Shown one piece after another: positions 15,427 to 23,251 of a stretch of 37,307 nt of DNA. Both the position numbers and the translations under genes were made by a program. The stretch lies in NCBI GenBank assembly GCA_028691985.1, contig JAQUYG010000007.1, positions 1-37,307 on the forward strand. The letters run 5' to 3'. Origin of the DNA: Minisyncoccota bacterium (GTDB lineage: Bacteria > Patescibacteriota > Minisyncoccia > JAHIHE01 > JAGLIN01). The notes beneath the pieces are model-generated. The model made no database searches. It was not told the DNA's origin and worked only from the letters and a program-made list of their open reading frames with translations. The first letter of the stretch is position 1; every line of letters begins with the position of its first letter.

Positions 15427-17703
15427 ATGGAAAGTGATTCTTTCACACAGGGCGAATTTAAAGGGGAACCAAAATCAGGAGGGGGAGAAAAAGCGCATCA
15501 TAAGATTTTATTTCTGATTGCGTTTTTTGTTATTTTTATTTCCGCTATTCTTGTTTTGAGCAAAAAAGTGGGATGGCTGAATGGCCTGTCTTCTATCTTT
15601 AATCCTTCTGCAACCGAAGAAGAAGGGGGAACCGTCAAAAAGTTCGCTAGCTATGACGAGATGCTGTCTTTTATGGAGGGAAATGAAATCGAGATTGCAG
15701 GTCGAGACGGTAGCTTGATGAATACTTCGGTGTTTAAGAATTCTGCGACCTCCTCTTCAGACAATTGGGAGCTTTCGCAGTCACCATCTTCTGTACCGAA
15801 TTCTTGGGGTTATGAGTCGGCGCCATCTTCTGCTTCTTCGGACTATTCTTCGACCAATGTCCAGGTGGAAGGTGTCGATGAAGGGGATATCGTGAAGACT
15901 GATGGAGATTATATATATACCGTGAGTGGCAATAAACTTCTTATCTTCGACGCTGTTCCTGCTGGGGAGGCGAAAATACTTTCCCGGACCGCCATCAATT
16001 ACAACCCGAGCGGAATTTATATGAGCGGCGATAAATTGGCTGTTTATGGAAACAATTCCAACCTTGATGACTATGAGGAATATGACAAGATAGTTCCAGA
16101 AAGAAGAAGCAGCTATGCGACACTTTCGATTTATGATGTGAGCGACAAATCCAATCCGACCCTTGAAAAGGAATATGCCTTTGAAGGATCCTATAACAAT
16201 TCAAGGATGATCGGTGATTTTATCTATTTTGTCTCTGCGACTACCCCTGTCTATATTTATTATGACAATAATCAGCCGGTTCCTTATGTGCTCGAGGATG
16301 GAAGAGTTGCGGATATTCCGAATAAGCCTAGTGTCTATTATTTTAACTCCAACTATTCTTCTCAGAATTTTACTTCTATAACCGCAGTCGATATAAAAAA
16401 TATTAACGAGGATGTCAGATCGGAGACCTATATGCTGGACGGAAACCAAAATCAGATATTCGTTTCGGAAAATAATTTTTACATAACTTTTAGCAAGTAT
16501 GTGACTGAGGAAGAACTTATGGTTGAGGCGGCGAGAGAATTGATTGTGCCGAGACTCAGCGAGCAGGAGCAGCAGAGGGTCAGTGAAATTGATAGTGTTA
16601 AGAGTTATATCTTAAATTCAAGCGAGAAGAGTGAGAAAATTTCCGCCATCTTCGAAAAGTATTATGCTTCTTTGAGCAGTGATGACAAAGACGCCTTGAG
16701 CGAGGAACTTGATAAAAAGATTGAAGATAAATATGAAAGGTTTTCGCGTGAGATGCAAAAGACGGTTGTCCATAAGATTGCCATCAGTGGGGGTGATTTG
16801 AAATACGACACTAAAGGAGAAGTTTCGGGAAGGGTTATAAATCAATTTGCGATGGACGAGGATGAGGATGGATATTTCCGGATTGCTACCATCGTGGACC
16901 GCAGTTGGACCAGATATTCTTCTTCAGAACTTTCTTATAACAATGTCTATGTATTGGATGAGAATATGAAGCAAGTCGGGGCAGTTGAAGATATCGCCGA
17001 GGGCGAGACAATCTATTCTGTCCGCTTTATGCAGGATCGAGCTTATATGGTGACCTTTAAGACCACAGATCCACTTTTTGTCATTTCTCTTTCTGATCCG
17101 AAGAACCCTAAAATCTTGGGAGAGTTGAAAGTTCCGGGATATTCTACATATTTGCATCCCTATAGCGAAACTAAACTGATAGGGTTGGGTATGGAGACCG
17201 ATTCTCGCGGATGGGTTTCGGGAGGAGTGAAATTGTCACTTTTTGATGTTTCGGATGTTGAAAATCCTAAGGAGATAGATACTTACGGCTTGGGCGAATA
17301 TGGAAGTGACTCCATTGCGCTTGAAGAACACAGGGCGTTCTTGCTCTCCAAAGAGAAGAATCTCTTGGTAATTCCTGCGGTGGTGAAAGAGAAGTCCAGA
17401 GGAGATGATGGTTTGTATTATTCTTCCTATAACACCAAAGTCACTTCTGCCGGTTTTGCTGTCTTTACTGTGAAAGATGAAGGGTTTGAACTGAAAGGAG
17501 TAATAGACCACAGGACGGAAAGCGAAAAATCCAGTTTTAGCTATTATTATGGAGATGGGGATAAGAGAAGCCTTTATATCGGAGATAATCTTTATTCAAT
17601 CTCTGATAATTTCTTCAAGGTTAATAAGCTGAGCGATCTTACCGAAGAAAAGAGCATCGATATGGATGGTTATGTGGTGAAAAACAATTGGAGTTGGGAA
17701 TAA
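15427..17703 (+). CDS. Membrane-anchored beta-propeller-domain surface protein (COG4880-like)
   Basis: At 758 residues, with a short charged N-terminus, one membrane helix (about 27-45), a Ser-rich linker (about 98-138) and a large extracytoplasmic domain. That domain opens with Val-Gln-Val-Glu-Gly-Val-Asp-Glu-Gly-Asp-Ile-Val-Lys-Thr-Asp-Gly, the hallmark of the secreted beta-propeller family (Beta_propel). Repeated Leu-x-x-Phe-Asp-Val-Ser-Asp-x-x-(Asn/Lys)-Pro units are the blade motifs. A Lys/Glu-rich helical insertion interrupts the propeller (about 358-440). Members occur in archaea and bacteria and are of unknown function; surface binding or protein interaction is likely. It is monocistronic, with a promoter and terminator. 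No Shine-Dalgarno sequence precedes the ATG. Confidence 0.85.
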   Translation: MESDSFTQGEFKGEPKSGGGEKAHHKILFLIAFFVIFISAILVLSKKVGWLNGLSSIFNPSATEEEGGTVKKFASYDEMLSFMEGNEIEIAGRDGSLMNTSVFKNSATSSSDNWELSQSPSSVPNSWGYESAPSSASSDYSSTNVQVEGVDEGDIVKTDGDYIYTVSGNKLLIFDAVPAGEAKILSRTAINYNPSGIYMSGDKLAVYGNNSNLDDYEEYDKIVPERRSSYATLSIYDVSDKSNPTLEKEYAFEGSYNNSRMIGDFIYFVSATTPVYIYYDNNQPVPYVLEDGRVADIPNKPSVYYFNSNYSSQNFTSITAVDIKNINEDVRSETYMLDGNQNQIFVSENNFYITFSKYVTEEELMVEAARELIVPRLSEQEQQRVSEIDSVKSYILNSSEKSEKISAIFEKYYASLSSDDKDALSEELDKKIEDKYERFSREMQKTVVHKIAISGGDLKYDTKGEVSGRVINQFAMDEDEDGYFRIATIVDRSWTRYSSSELSYNNVYVLDENMKQVGAVEDIAEGETIYSVRFMQDRAYMVTFKTTDPLFVISLSDPKNPKILGELKVPGYSTYLHPYSETKLIGLGMETDSRGWVSGGVKLSLFDVSDVENPKEIDTYGLGEYGSDSIALEEHRAFLLSKEKNLLVIPAVVKEKSRGDDGLYYSSYNTKVTSAGFAVFTVKDEGFELKGVIDHRTESEKSSFSYYYGDGDKRSLYIGDNLYSISDNFFKVNKLSDLTEEKSIDMDGYVVKNNWSWE

Positions 17704-17724
17704 TCGTTATGTGAAAATACATCA

Positions 17725-17755
17725 AAGACTGTCCTAGCGAGGGGCAGTCTTTTTT
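17725..17755 (+). terminator. Terminator of the beta-propeller gene
   Basis: AAGACTGTCC (17725-17734) pairs with GGGCAGTCTT with one G-T pair. Six T follow. Confidence 0.8.
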
Positions 17756-17766
17756 GTGCAGGTTAC

Positions 17767-17897
17767 ACCGAATTAACTTAATTTGTAATCTATTAGATTT
17801 TCAAGTTACACCCCTCACCCTAACCCTCTCCCCTTTGGAGAGGGGAAAATACTAGACACTTGTAATAAAATTGTGGAATAGATTAATTCAATTCGGT
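17767..17897. repeat. MITE-like element with imperfect terminal inverted repeats
   Basis: The ends read ACCGAATT (17767-17774) and AATTCGGT (17890-17897), and the inverted similarity continues inward (TTAA, then TCTATT). The 131-bp interior holds the CCCCTCACCCTAACCCTCTC motif and a CTCCCC..GGGGAG hairpin. A related CCCTCACC..AACCCTCTCCC segment recurs at about 31000-31045. There is no coding capacity. Confidence 0.5.
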
Positions 17898-17987
17898 ATT
17901 ATAATGGAGTCGAGGTCTTCCCAAAAGTCTTTTTTTGTGCTAAAATGAAACTTCGTGGTGCTATTTTATTTATTTGGTTGATTTTTT

Positions 17988-18644
17988 ATGCAAGACAAGA
18001 AATTCGGAGTCTTTGATTTTGATGGAACGATTGCGGATGCTATGCCTGTCTATTTTGATGTATCTGCGGAAATCATAGAAAGAGAATACAATCTGTCCGG
18101 GGAGGAATTTTATAAGTTTTCTATCATGTACACAGGGGCTCCTATCGAGGATCTTTTTGAAAACTTTTTGCAGAGCAAAGGGAAGTCGACGAATAAGGTC
18201 GCGGACAATATCAAAACATTTTTCGATTTGGTTAACGCCAAAGAATTCCCTGTAATTGACGGTGCGCGGGAGGCAATCGAAAAAGTCCATAAAAAAGGTT
18301 TTGATCTTTTTATCTCAACCGGAAGCCAGACGGAGAGAACAAAAGAAAGACTGGAGAAGGCTGGGCTTCTCAAATATTTTTCGCTTGTTTACGGATGTTC
18401 CGAGATTGAAAAAGGGCCGGAACATATCAGCGATTTTGCTAAGTTTTCCAAGGTTGGTTTTGGGGATTTTACAAAGAACTCTTTTTTGTTGGGTGACGGT
18501 CCAGGGGACATGAGGCTTGCGAAATCTTGCAAGATGAAGGCAATCGGGGTTGCTCATACATTCGATCGCGAGTATCTGATTAAGTCGGGTGCAGATGTTG
18601 TCTTTGATAGGGTGAGTGAAGCAGGGGATATGGATTTGATCTAG
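17988..18644 (+). CDS. HAD-superfamily hydrolase, phosphatase-like (paralogue 1)
   Basis: At 218 residues, with the HAD catalytic set. Motif I is Asp10-Phe-Asp12-Gly-Thr, motif II is Ser-Thr111-Gly-Ser, motif III is Lys142-Gly-Pro, and motif IV is Gly-Asp170-Gly-Pro-Gly-Asp174-Met. A helical cap lies between motifs I and II, as in the phosphoglycolate phosphatase-like group (subfamily I). A phosphomonoesterase acting on a small metabolite is likely, but the substrate is unknown. The start is ATG at 17988, without a visible Shine-Dalgarno sequence. The next gene is a diverged paralogue with the same length and cap layout. Confidence 0.85.
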   Translation: MQDKKFGVFDFDGTIADAMPVYFDVSAEIIEREYNLSGEEFYKFSIMYTGAPIEDLFENFLQSKGKSTNKVADNIKTFFDLVNAKEFPVIDGAREAIEKVHKKGFDLFISTGSQTERTKERLEKAGLLKYFSLVYGCSEIEKGPEHISDFAKFSKVGFGDFTKNSFLLGDGPGDMRLAKSCKMKAIGVAHTFDREYLIKSGADVVFDRVSEAGDMDLI

Positions 18645-18802
18645 GGCGTGTAGTATAAATCTGTCGGTTATATCCTTACGGTATTTACCTTAAGAAATTT
18701 GTATTTAAGATATTGGGATGATTCTCCTTTTTAAGAGGGGGTTAAAAGGTGTTTGGTATTTTTCTAATTCAGCACGGTATAAAATCAAATATAATTTAGA
18801 AT

Positions 18803-19477
18803 ATGAAGCGTGAAAAATTGAAATATATAGTTACGGATCTTAATGGAACCTTGGTGGACGCGATGCCGACCTATACCCGGGTGTTTTGTGACATCTTGAA
18901 AGAGCGGGCGGGGTTGGAATCTCCAGAGATTGCGAAATATTCTGTGAGTGCGACCGGGACTCCTTGGGATGAGCAGTTCGCTTTCATTTTGGAAAAGCAC
19001 GGACAACCGAAAAGCGCTGTGCCGGAGATGGTCGGGGATTTTTGTCAGAGAGTTAACGGAGAAAGCTACAAACTCTATCCGAAAGTTGAGGAGCTTCTAA
19101 AATCTTTCAAAGATAAAGGGTATAAGATTTTCATAACTTCCGGAAGTGCGACTGGGGCGATGATCAAACGGACTTACGAAATGGGAATTTTCCCTTATGT
19201 TGATTTTGTTCTCGGTTTTGATATATATAAGAAAGGTCCGAAGCATGTTGAGATGCTGGCGGAGAAAGAGGGGCTGTCTCTCAAGGATTTTGCCAAGCAG
19301 TCGATATATTTCGGTGATGGTCCGGGTGACATGGAAATCTCTAAAAGTTGCGGACTCTTTACGATCGGAGTTGCCCAGACGGTTGATGGGCAAGCGCTAA
19401 AAGATGCCGGTGCGGATCTGGTCTTGCAGAAAATCGGCGAGGCGTTGGAAATAGATTTCGAGAAGTTGGTAAAATAA
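18803..19477 (+). CDS. HAD-superfamily protein with altered motif I (paralogue 2)
   Basis: At 224 residues, co-linear with the preceding HAD protein: Asp-Ala-Met-Pro after motif I, a similar cap, Thr-Ser-Gly-Ser (motif II), Lys144-Gly-Pro (motif III) and Gly-Asp172-Gly-Pro-Gly-Asp176-Met (motif IV). Motif I reads Asp12-Leu-Asn14-Gly-Thr, so the second aspartate, the general acid/base of HAD phosphatases, is Asn. Loss of this residue usually reduces phosphatase turnover or accompanies a changed reaction. The nucleophile Asp12 remains. It is separated from paralogue 1 by 158 bases, so it may have its own promoter. A perfect palindromic hairpin follows 63 bases downstream. Confidence 0.83.
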   Translation: MKREKLKYIVTDLNGTLVDAMPTYTRVFCDILKERAGLESPEIAKYSVSATGTPWDEQFAFILEKHGQPKSAVPEMVGDFCQRVNGESYKLYPKVEELLKSFKDKGYKIFITSGSATGAMIKRTYEMGIFPYVDFVLGFDIYKKGPKHVEMLAEKEGLSLKDFAKQSIYFGDGPGDMEISKSCGLFTIGVAQTVDGQALKDAGADLVLQKIGEALEIDFEKLVK

Positions 19478-19540
19478 GTTTGAAATTTATTATAGCGGAA
19501 ACAGCATAATAAAAATAATATAACAAAAGAGGTAAAATAA

Positions 19541-19572
19541 AAGCGGGAGCAGGTTTAAACCTGCTCCCGCTT
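19541..19572 (+). terminator. Perfect 32-bp palindrome, probable terminator
   Basis: AAGCGGGAGCAGGTTT is followed immediately by its exact reverse complement. Its centre, AGCAGGTTTAAACCTGCT, matches the core of the dispersed REPIN-like repeats. The only T-rich DNA on the plus strand is weak, so it may be a repeat half-element acting as a barrier. Confidence 0.5.
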
Positions 19573-19691
19573 GCGGTTATAAATTATATTGTTTCATTAC
19601 AAGGAGATAATCCGACAAGGCAATCTTTTTGTATTTTTTAGAGAAATATGCTTTAGTGTGCGCTATTTAACATATCTCTGTTTTGAACAAC

Positions 19692-19717
19692 TGCGCGCGA
19701 TGAATCGCGCTACTCCA
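19692..19717. repeat. REPIN half-element
   Basis: GCGCGATGAATCGCGC followed by TACTCC, the right arm of the dispersed palindromic family (compare 33239-33260 in the opposite orientation). Confidence 0.5.
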
Positions 19718-19746
19718 ATACCTAAAACATGAAATGGGATTTTTTC

Positions 19747-19776
19747 TTGTCTTTTTTTAATAATAGTTTATATTAT
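19747..19776 (+). promoter_or_regulatory. Promoter of the 51-residue orphan gene
   Basis: TTGTCT (19747-19752), an 18-base spacer and TATTAT (19771-19776), located 37 bases before the start. Confidence 0.4.
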
Positions 19777-19813
19777 AAATAAAAAAACGGAATCAATTTT
19801 CTGGAGGGAAATC

Positions 19814-19969
19814 GTGAATGAATTTGTAATTTTGTGTGAAGAAGGAATAGTTTCTATAGGCGGTTCATTTAAGACGCCAGGACCAGTTGGAGGAAACTTT
19901 AATATAGGAGGGGTTCCTGATCTTTCTCCAAAATCTGTCGTTGGGGCATCTGTTATAGAATATCTGTGA
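19814..19969 (+). CDS. Small orphan protein, 51 aa, glycine-rich
   Basis: A GTG start at 19814 follows GGAGGG (19803-19808) with five bases of spacing. The frame runs 51 codons to TGA. The product has a hydrophobic Phe-Val-Ile-Leu-Cys start, then Gly-rich segments (Ile-Gly-Gly-Ser, Val-Gly-Gly-Asn-Phe-Asn-Ile-Gly-Gly-Val) and Ser-Val-Val-Gly-Ala-Ser near the end. I do not recognise it. A promoter upstream and a bulged hairpin with eight T downstream make it a self-contained unit of the same build as its neighbours. The Gly-rich start is somewhat leader-peptide-like, but this is not evidence of export. Confidence 0.5.
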   Translation: MNEFVILCEEGIVSIGGSFKTPGPVGGNFNIGGVPDLSPKSVVGASVIEYL

Positions 19970-19982
19970 TATCCTTTCTTAA

Positions 19983-20030
19983 AAAACGGAGTTCATAATT
20001 TTTTGGACTCGTTATTTTTTTTGTCTTTGA
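19983..20030 (+). terminator. Terminator of the 51-residue orphan gene
   Basis: AACGGAGTTC pairs with GGACTCGTT with a bulge, and a run of eight T follows at about 20020-20027. Confidence 0.6.
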
Positions 20031-20273
20031 AATATGAATCGTAGATATCCGTATATTATTATGGTTTGTGAAAAATAAGCAGTCTTTGTAAGATTAGTTC
20101 TGTAATCGTCGCAAGTTTAGTGGTTGATTTTTATAGACTGTCGGACTAGAGTGTAATTATCAATCAATGGAGGGGCTAAAATAAAAAAAGCTTTAATGCT
20201 TATCAGATAAGGTTTAGAGACGAAAGTCTTTAATCAAATATTTTTTAAGGTCCGAAATAACGGGCTTTTATCT
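20031..20273. other. Intergenic region with an orphan ribosome-binding site
   Basis: No gene is supported. It includes GGAGGGG at 20169-20175 preceded by ATTATCAATCAA. The following codons offer only ATA (20180) or a four-codon ATG frame. A closely similar segment (ATTATCAATTAA then GGGAG) occurs at 22070-22086. A leader peptide or a decayed gene start is possible. Confidence 0.3.
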
Positions 20274-20302
20274 TTGACTTTTAATAACCTTTGTGATACT
20301 AT
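20274..20302 (+). promoter_or_regulatory. Promoter of the 215-residue orphan gene
   Basis: TTGACT (20274-20279), a 17-base spacer and TACTAT (20297-20302). Confidence 0.5.
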
Positions 20303-20411
20303 CATCCGTTATTCCTGATTTCTATAATAATCTAAAAAAACAGAATTTTATAGAAAATATGACGGATGACAAGGAAAATTATGATTATTAGATAAATCGG
20401 AGGTAAGAATT

Positions 20412-21059
20412 TTGTCAGAAAAAGATCCTTTAGGAGAATGGGGCGCAACAGTTCTGGGTGATATAAATTGGGGTTTTGAGAATTTACCAAAGGATTCCAA
20501 AAGTTTGGTTTTGTCTGGTAAATTTGTGCGTGTCTGCCTGACAGTCTTAAATCTTTATGTAACTGGATGGTCAGGGTCCTTGATTTGTGTAGATTCTGGA
20601 CAATCTCCTGAAGAAAAAATATCGGTTGAGCATATAGCAAAGATTGCTCGTATAAGAACGGTCTTTATTCAGACTATTTTGAAAAAGATAGAAGATCCGA
20701 ATTTTTTTTATAGACCGGGCTTCTATCTCGAAAGGAATTATCGGAAAGTTTTTCCGGTTCCCGAATGGATGGTCGGAACTATATTCGAAGAAGTAGGGAC
20801 AATTTTTCAGGAGTTCATACTTCCAAATGGTATAGAAGATCGTAGTAAAGAGTATTTCGAAAATCCAAAATGGAACTTCCAAATGGAAGTTGTGGACTAT
20901 CTCAAAAAAGCTTATGCTGAAGAGATAGAAAGGCAGGAACAAGAAAACGGTTCAAGTGAGCCCATTTTGGAGTTAAGGCTGGGCCTAATAGAAAGCCTTT
21001 TTCAATGTCTTAAGGAAGAGGAGGAATTGGAACAAGGAACAAGAATGAAGAAAAAATAA
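20412..21059 (+). CDS. Orphan protein, 215 aa, mostly helical
   Basis: The TTG start at 20412 has GGAGGT (20400-20405) six bases upstream. The N-terminal part is Trp/Gly-rich (Glu-Trp-Gly-Ala...Ile-Asn-Trp-Gly-Phe), followed by a hydrophobic stretch around 38-50. A long amphipathic C-terminal region is dominated by Glu, Lys and Leu, with a probable coiled coil from about 155 to 215. No family is recognised and no catalytic motif is visible. It has its own promoter, and a strong hairpin terminator follows 31 bases after the stop. Its two downstream neighbours are Nudix-like candidates with the same transcription-unit design. Any functional link among them is inference. Confidence 0.6.
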   Translation: MSEKDPLGEWGATVLGDINWGFENLPKDSKSLVLSGKFVRVCLTVLNLYVTGWSGSLICVDSGQSPEEKISVEHIAKIARIRTVFIQTILKKIEDPNFFYRPGFYLERNYRKVFPVPEWMVGTIFEEVGTIFQEFILPNGIEDRSKEYFENPKWNFQMEVVDYLKKAYAEEIERQEQENGSSEPILELRLGLIESLFQCLKEEEELEQGTRMKKK

Positions 21060-21090
21060 AATTGTTTAAATTAATATTAAGCAATTTGCT

Positions 21091-21147
21091 CCGCGGAAGA
21101 CTGAAAGCGCAAAAGTTATAAGTCTATAATCCGCGGTTTTATTTTTT
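21091..21147 (+). terminator. Terminator of the 215-residue orphan gene
   Basis: CCGCGGA-AGACT (21091-21102) pairs with AGTCT and TCCGCGG (21121-21136), then TTTTATTTTTT. The T-run merges into the -35 of the next promoter. Confidence 0.75.
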
Positions 21148-21174
21148 GACTTTTTATCATTTTCACGTTATTAA
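21146..21174 (+). promoter_or_regulatory. Promoter of the Nudix-like gene at 21230
   Basis: TTGACT (21146-21151), a 17-base spacer and TATTAA (21169-21174), immediately after the previous terminator. Confidence 0.5.
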
Positions 21175-21229
21175 AAAGGTAAGAAAAGCTAATAAAAATA
21201 AAAACAAATAAAAAAGGAGGTTTTAATCT

Positions 21230-21925
21230 TTGGGTAAAGAGTTTAAAATTGATCCTATTCCGGAAGATTTTGATCCAGAGAAAAGAAAGGAATGGAAAAT
21301 TCTTGCTTTGGTTGAAGGAAAAATGATTGAGGCTAATTTTGTACAAGTTGACTGTCCGTATTTTAATCTAGCTATTGGAGTCAGACCCGAAGGTTTTATA
21401 GGACTGGGTATCAGTGAAAAGACTAGTGTCACGGTTACCCTTATTTCTGTCATAGAAGGTCGGATTGTTATAGGACTGGTTTATAAAAACAGGAAAAATC
21501 TAAATATGGAGGAAAAAGAACCATGCTTGATGGGGGGTCTAGTAAAGGAAGGGGAGACATGCTGCGATACTCTTAAAAGAAATGTCTGTGATCTGGCCAC
21601 CAAGAAAGTTAAACCAATCGCAACAGATGAAACCTATACATGGTGTCGTCTATATCAGGTTCTATCGGAAGACAGAGAAGGTGTGCGTTTTCTTAAAATG
21701 AATATACCTTCAGAATGGTTGGAAGAAGGTGAAAAAACTGAAAAAGGTATAAAGAATTTCAGAGTCAAGCAAGGATATGGAATTGGCCCGGATACTGAAT
21801 CTGTCAGATTTTTTTTCTTATCTGATATAGGCGATGGAAAGGTTACTAAGGATGTCCTAGTAATTGCTGCCGCTGGATTGCTTGTAATAAGAATGATTAA
21901 GGAGGGAGAAGAAATAAAAATATGA
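21230..21925 (+). CDS. Possible degenerate Nudix-fold protein, 231 aa (copy 1)
   Basis: The TTG start at 21230 follows AGGAGG (21214-21219) by ten bases. The central part reads Gly-Gly-Leu-Val-Lys-Glu-Gly-Glu-Thr (101-109), as at the beginning of a Nudix box (G-x5-E). The downstream R-E-U-x-E-E-x-G-U is replaced by Arg-Asn-Val-Cys-Asp-Leu-Ala-Thr, so the metal-binding glutamates are missing. Flanking strands (Arg-Ile-Val-Ile-Gly-Leu-Val-Tyr before; Tyr-Thr-Trp-Cys-Arg-Leu-Tyr-Gln-Val-Leu after) fit the fold. A Pro-Glu-Gly-Phe-Ile-Gly-Leu segment is echoed in the next gene. Hydrolase activity is doubtful, and a nucleotide-binding role is possible. The Nudix assignment is tentative. Confidence 0.5.
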   Translation: MGKEFKIDPIPEDFDPEKRKEWKILALVEGKMIEANFVQVDCPYFNLAIGVRPEGFIGLGISEKTSVTVTLISVIEGRIVIGLVYKNRKNLNMEEKEPCLMGGLVKEGETCCDTLKRNVCDLATKKVKPIATDETYTWCRLYQVLSEDREGVRFLKMNIPSEWLEEGEKTEKGIKNFRVKQGYGIGPDTESVRFFFLSDIGDGKVTKDVLVIAAAGLLVIRMIKEGEEIKI

Positions 21926-21935
21926 GATAATTTAA

Positions 21936-21990
21936 AAAAACGACACTATTTTTAGAATCATAGAATTGATTTTTTGAATAGTGTTTTTTA
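21936..21990 (+). terminator. Terminator of the Nudix-like gene
   Basis: ACACTATT (21943-21950) pairs with AATAGTGT (21977-21984), with A-T extension of the stem and a following TTTTTT. Confidence 0.7.
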
Positions 21991-22156
21991 TATATCTAAT
22001 AAGATTTTGTGGTTCATCAGAATTTTTTATAAAGTTGTTGTTTTTGGTAATTGATTGATTAGATTACAATTATCAATTAAGGGAGAACAAAAAGCGAAGA
22101 TAATATCGTTGTCGGAATTCTAGATATTTTTATACTCGAGATTAAGGTTCTTATTG
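21991..22156. other. Intergenic region with a repeated motif
   Basis: No gene is seen. ATTATCAATTAA followed by GGGAG (about 22070-22086) repeats the arrangement at 20155-20175. Only a TTG-Ser-Glu-Phe-stop frame follows. Confidence 0.3.
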
Positions 22157-22185
22157 TTGACAAATAGTAGAGGTGTGTTATTTTA
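22157..22185 (+). promoter_or_regulatory. Promoter of the gene at 22264
   Basis: A perfect TTGACA (22157-22162) with ATTTTA (22180-22185) after 17 bases, or TATTTT after 16. Confidence 0.45.
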
Positions 22186-22263
22186 TAGAGTCCAGATTCA
22201 TGGAATACTCAACTGGTTTGGGTTGAATTATTTCCTAGATATCTGGCGTAAGGAGAGAAAAAG

Positions 22264-22938
22264 ATGTTTTCTAGCGATGGAAATCCAGACAAAAACGCAG
22301 GTAAAATAATATCTGCAGAAACTTTTAAAAGATGTATGGCCAAAAACATGCCCGGTGTTAAAGGTATTGCACTGGAACCGTTATTGGATGACAATGGAAA
22401 TCCGAAGGATCCTAAAAAGATTTGGGTTTTTAACACAGACCTCCTTCGTATTGATAGGGGTGATGGAAAAATATCTGCTGCTGTTGTGGCACCACATCCG
22501 GCTGGATATTTCGGATTGAAGTTGGTTGAATCGCCTGGTATGGTGGAAGACGGCACTGTCCCAATAGTGGATGGTGTTCCAATATCGGGCGGACGAATCT
22601 TCATTGCAATATTTAATGGCGTGATGATCGTTCAAGAAAATATAGGGTGGAACGGTTCATTCCTTGAGTCGGCATATATGGGCTCACTGGAGAGATTAAA
22701 GCAGGAGCATAAAGAATATCTGGAACTTGGGCTGGAGCAGGAGGCAGAACATGTCGGTTTTGTTCAGACCAATGCTCAAAGGATAGAGGGGATGGTAGAA
22801 GTTCTTTTTGTTCGGTTAAAAGGACTACCTCCGCTGAAGGATGGACAACAATATATGTCCATAGAATACTTTGCTTCATTGTCTGACGATGGGAGATGCC
22901 TGGCTTCTCTTTTGAAAGCAACAGGAGTAATATTATAA
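22264..22938 (+). CDS. Possible degenerate Nudix-fold protein, 224 aa (copy 2)
   Basis: The ATG at 22264 is preceded by AAGGAGAG. The segment Pro-His-Pro-Ala-Gly-Tyr-Phe-Gly-Leu, then Gly-Gly-Arg-Ile-Phe-Ile-Ala-Ile-Phe, parallels Arg-Pro-Glu-Gly-Phe-Ile-Gly-Leu and Gly-Arg-Ile-Val-Ile-Gly-Leu in the previous gene. Further on, an Arg-Leu-Lys-Gln-Glu-His-Lys-Glu helix and Glu-Leu-Gly-Leu-Glu resemble the end of a Nudix box. A strand of the Val-Glu-Val-Leu-Phe-Val-Arg-Leu type follows, as in Nudix hydrolases. The canonical box is not intact. The two genes therefore look like diverged relatives. The function is unknown, and it is transcribed alone. Confidence 0.5.
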   Translation: MFSSDGNPDKNAGKIISAETFKRCMAKNMPGVKGIALEPLLDDNGNPKDPKKIWVFNTDLLRIDRGDGKISAAVVAPHPAGYFGLKLVESPGMVEDGTVPIVDGVPISGGRIFIAIFNGVMIVQENIGWNGSFLESAYMGSLERLKQEHKEYLELGLEQEAEHVGFVQTNAQRIEGMVEVLFVRLKGLPPLKDGQQYMSIEYFASLSDDGRCLASLLKATGVIL

Positions 22939-22959
22939 TTTTTTCCTGTAAGAACTAAA

Positions 22960-23020
22960 AGAAGCATCATTATCCGTGATTTTAAATTATCATAAAATAA
23001 TGGTGCTTCTATTCTTTTTG
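22960..23020 (+). terminator. Terminator of the gene at 22264
   Basis: AGAAGCATCATTAT (22960-22973) pairs with ATAATGGTGCTTCT (22997-23010) with one G-T pair. ATTCTTTTT follows. Confidence 0.75.
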
Positions 23021-23251
23021 ATTGAGACTTTTTGGTAACTTTCTTAAATATATCTACTATCTTCTACTATGGTTAGGAAATAACAATATAACTCATATAT
23101 AGTATTTAGATAATTCTAAAATGACCAAGCTCTTTATATTTTCAGAATAAAAAATAAAGCACATCAATCATTGAGCTTTTTGCTATCTTGATATGCCTTG
23201 TGAAATTTTACGATTAAATTTTTTCTGATTTCCGCGTGGTATGCGGTTTTT
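23021..23251. other. Intergenic region between convergent genes
   Basis: No gene. It includes a minus-strand terminator candidate for the gene at 23252: AAAGC..GCTTT, about 23153-23176, with a TTTTTT-type tail on that strand. It also includes a plus-strand CCGC..GCGG stem (about 23233-23247) with seven T. Confidence 0.4.
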
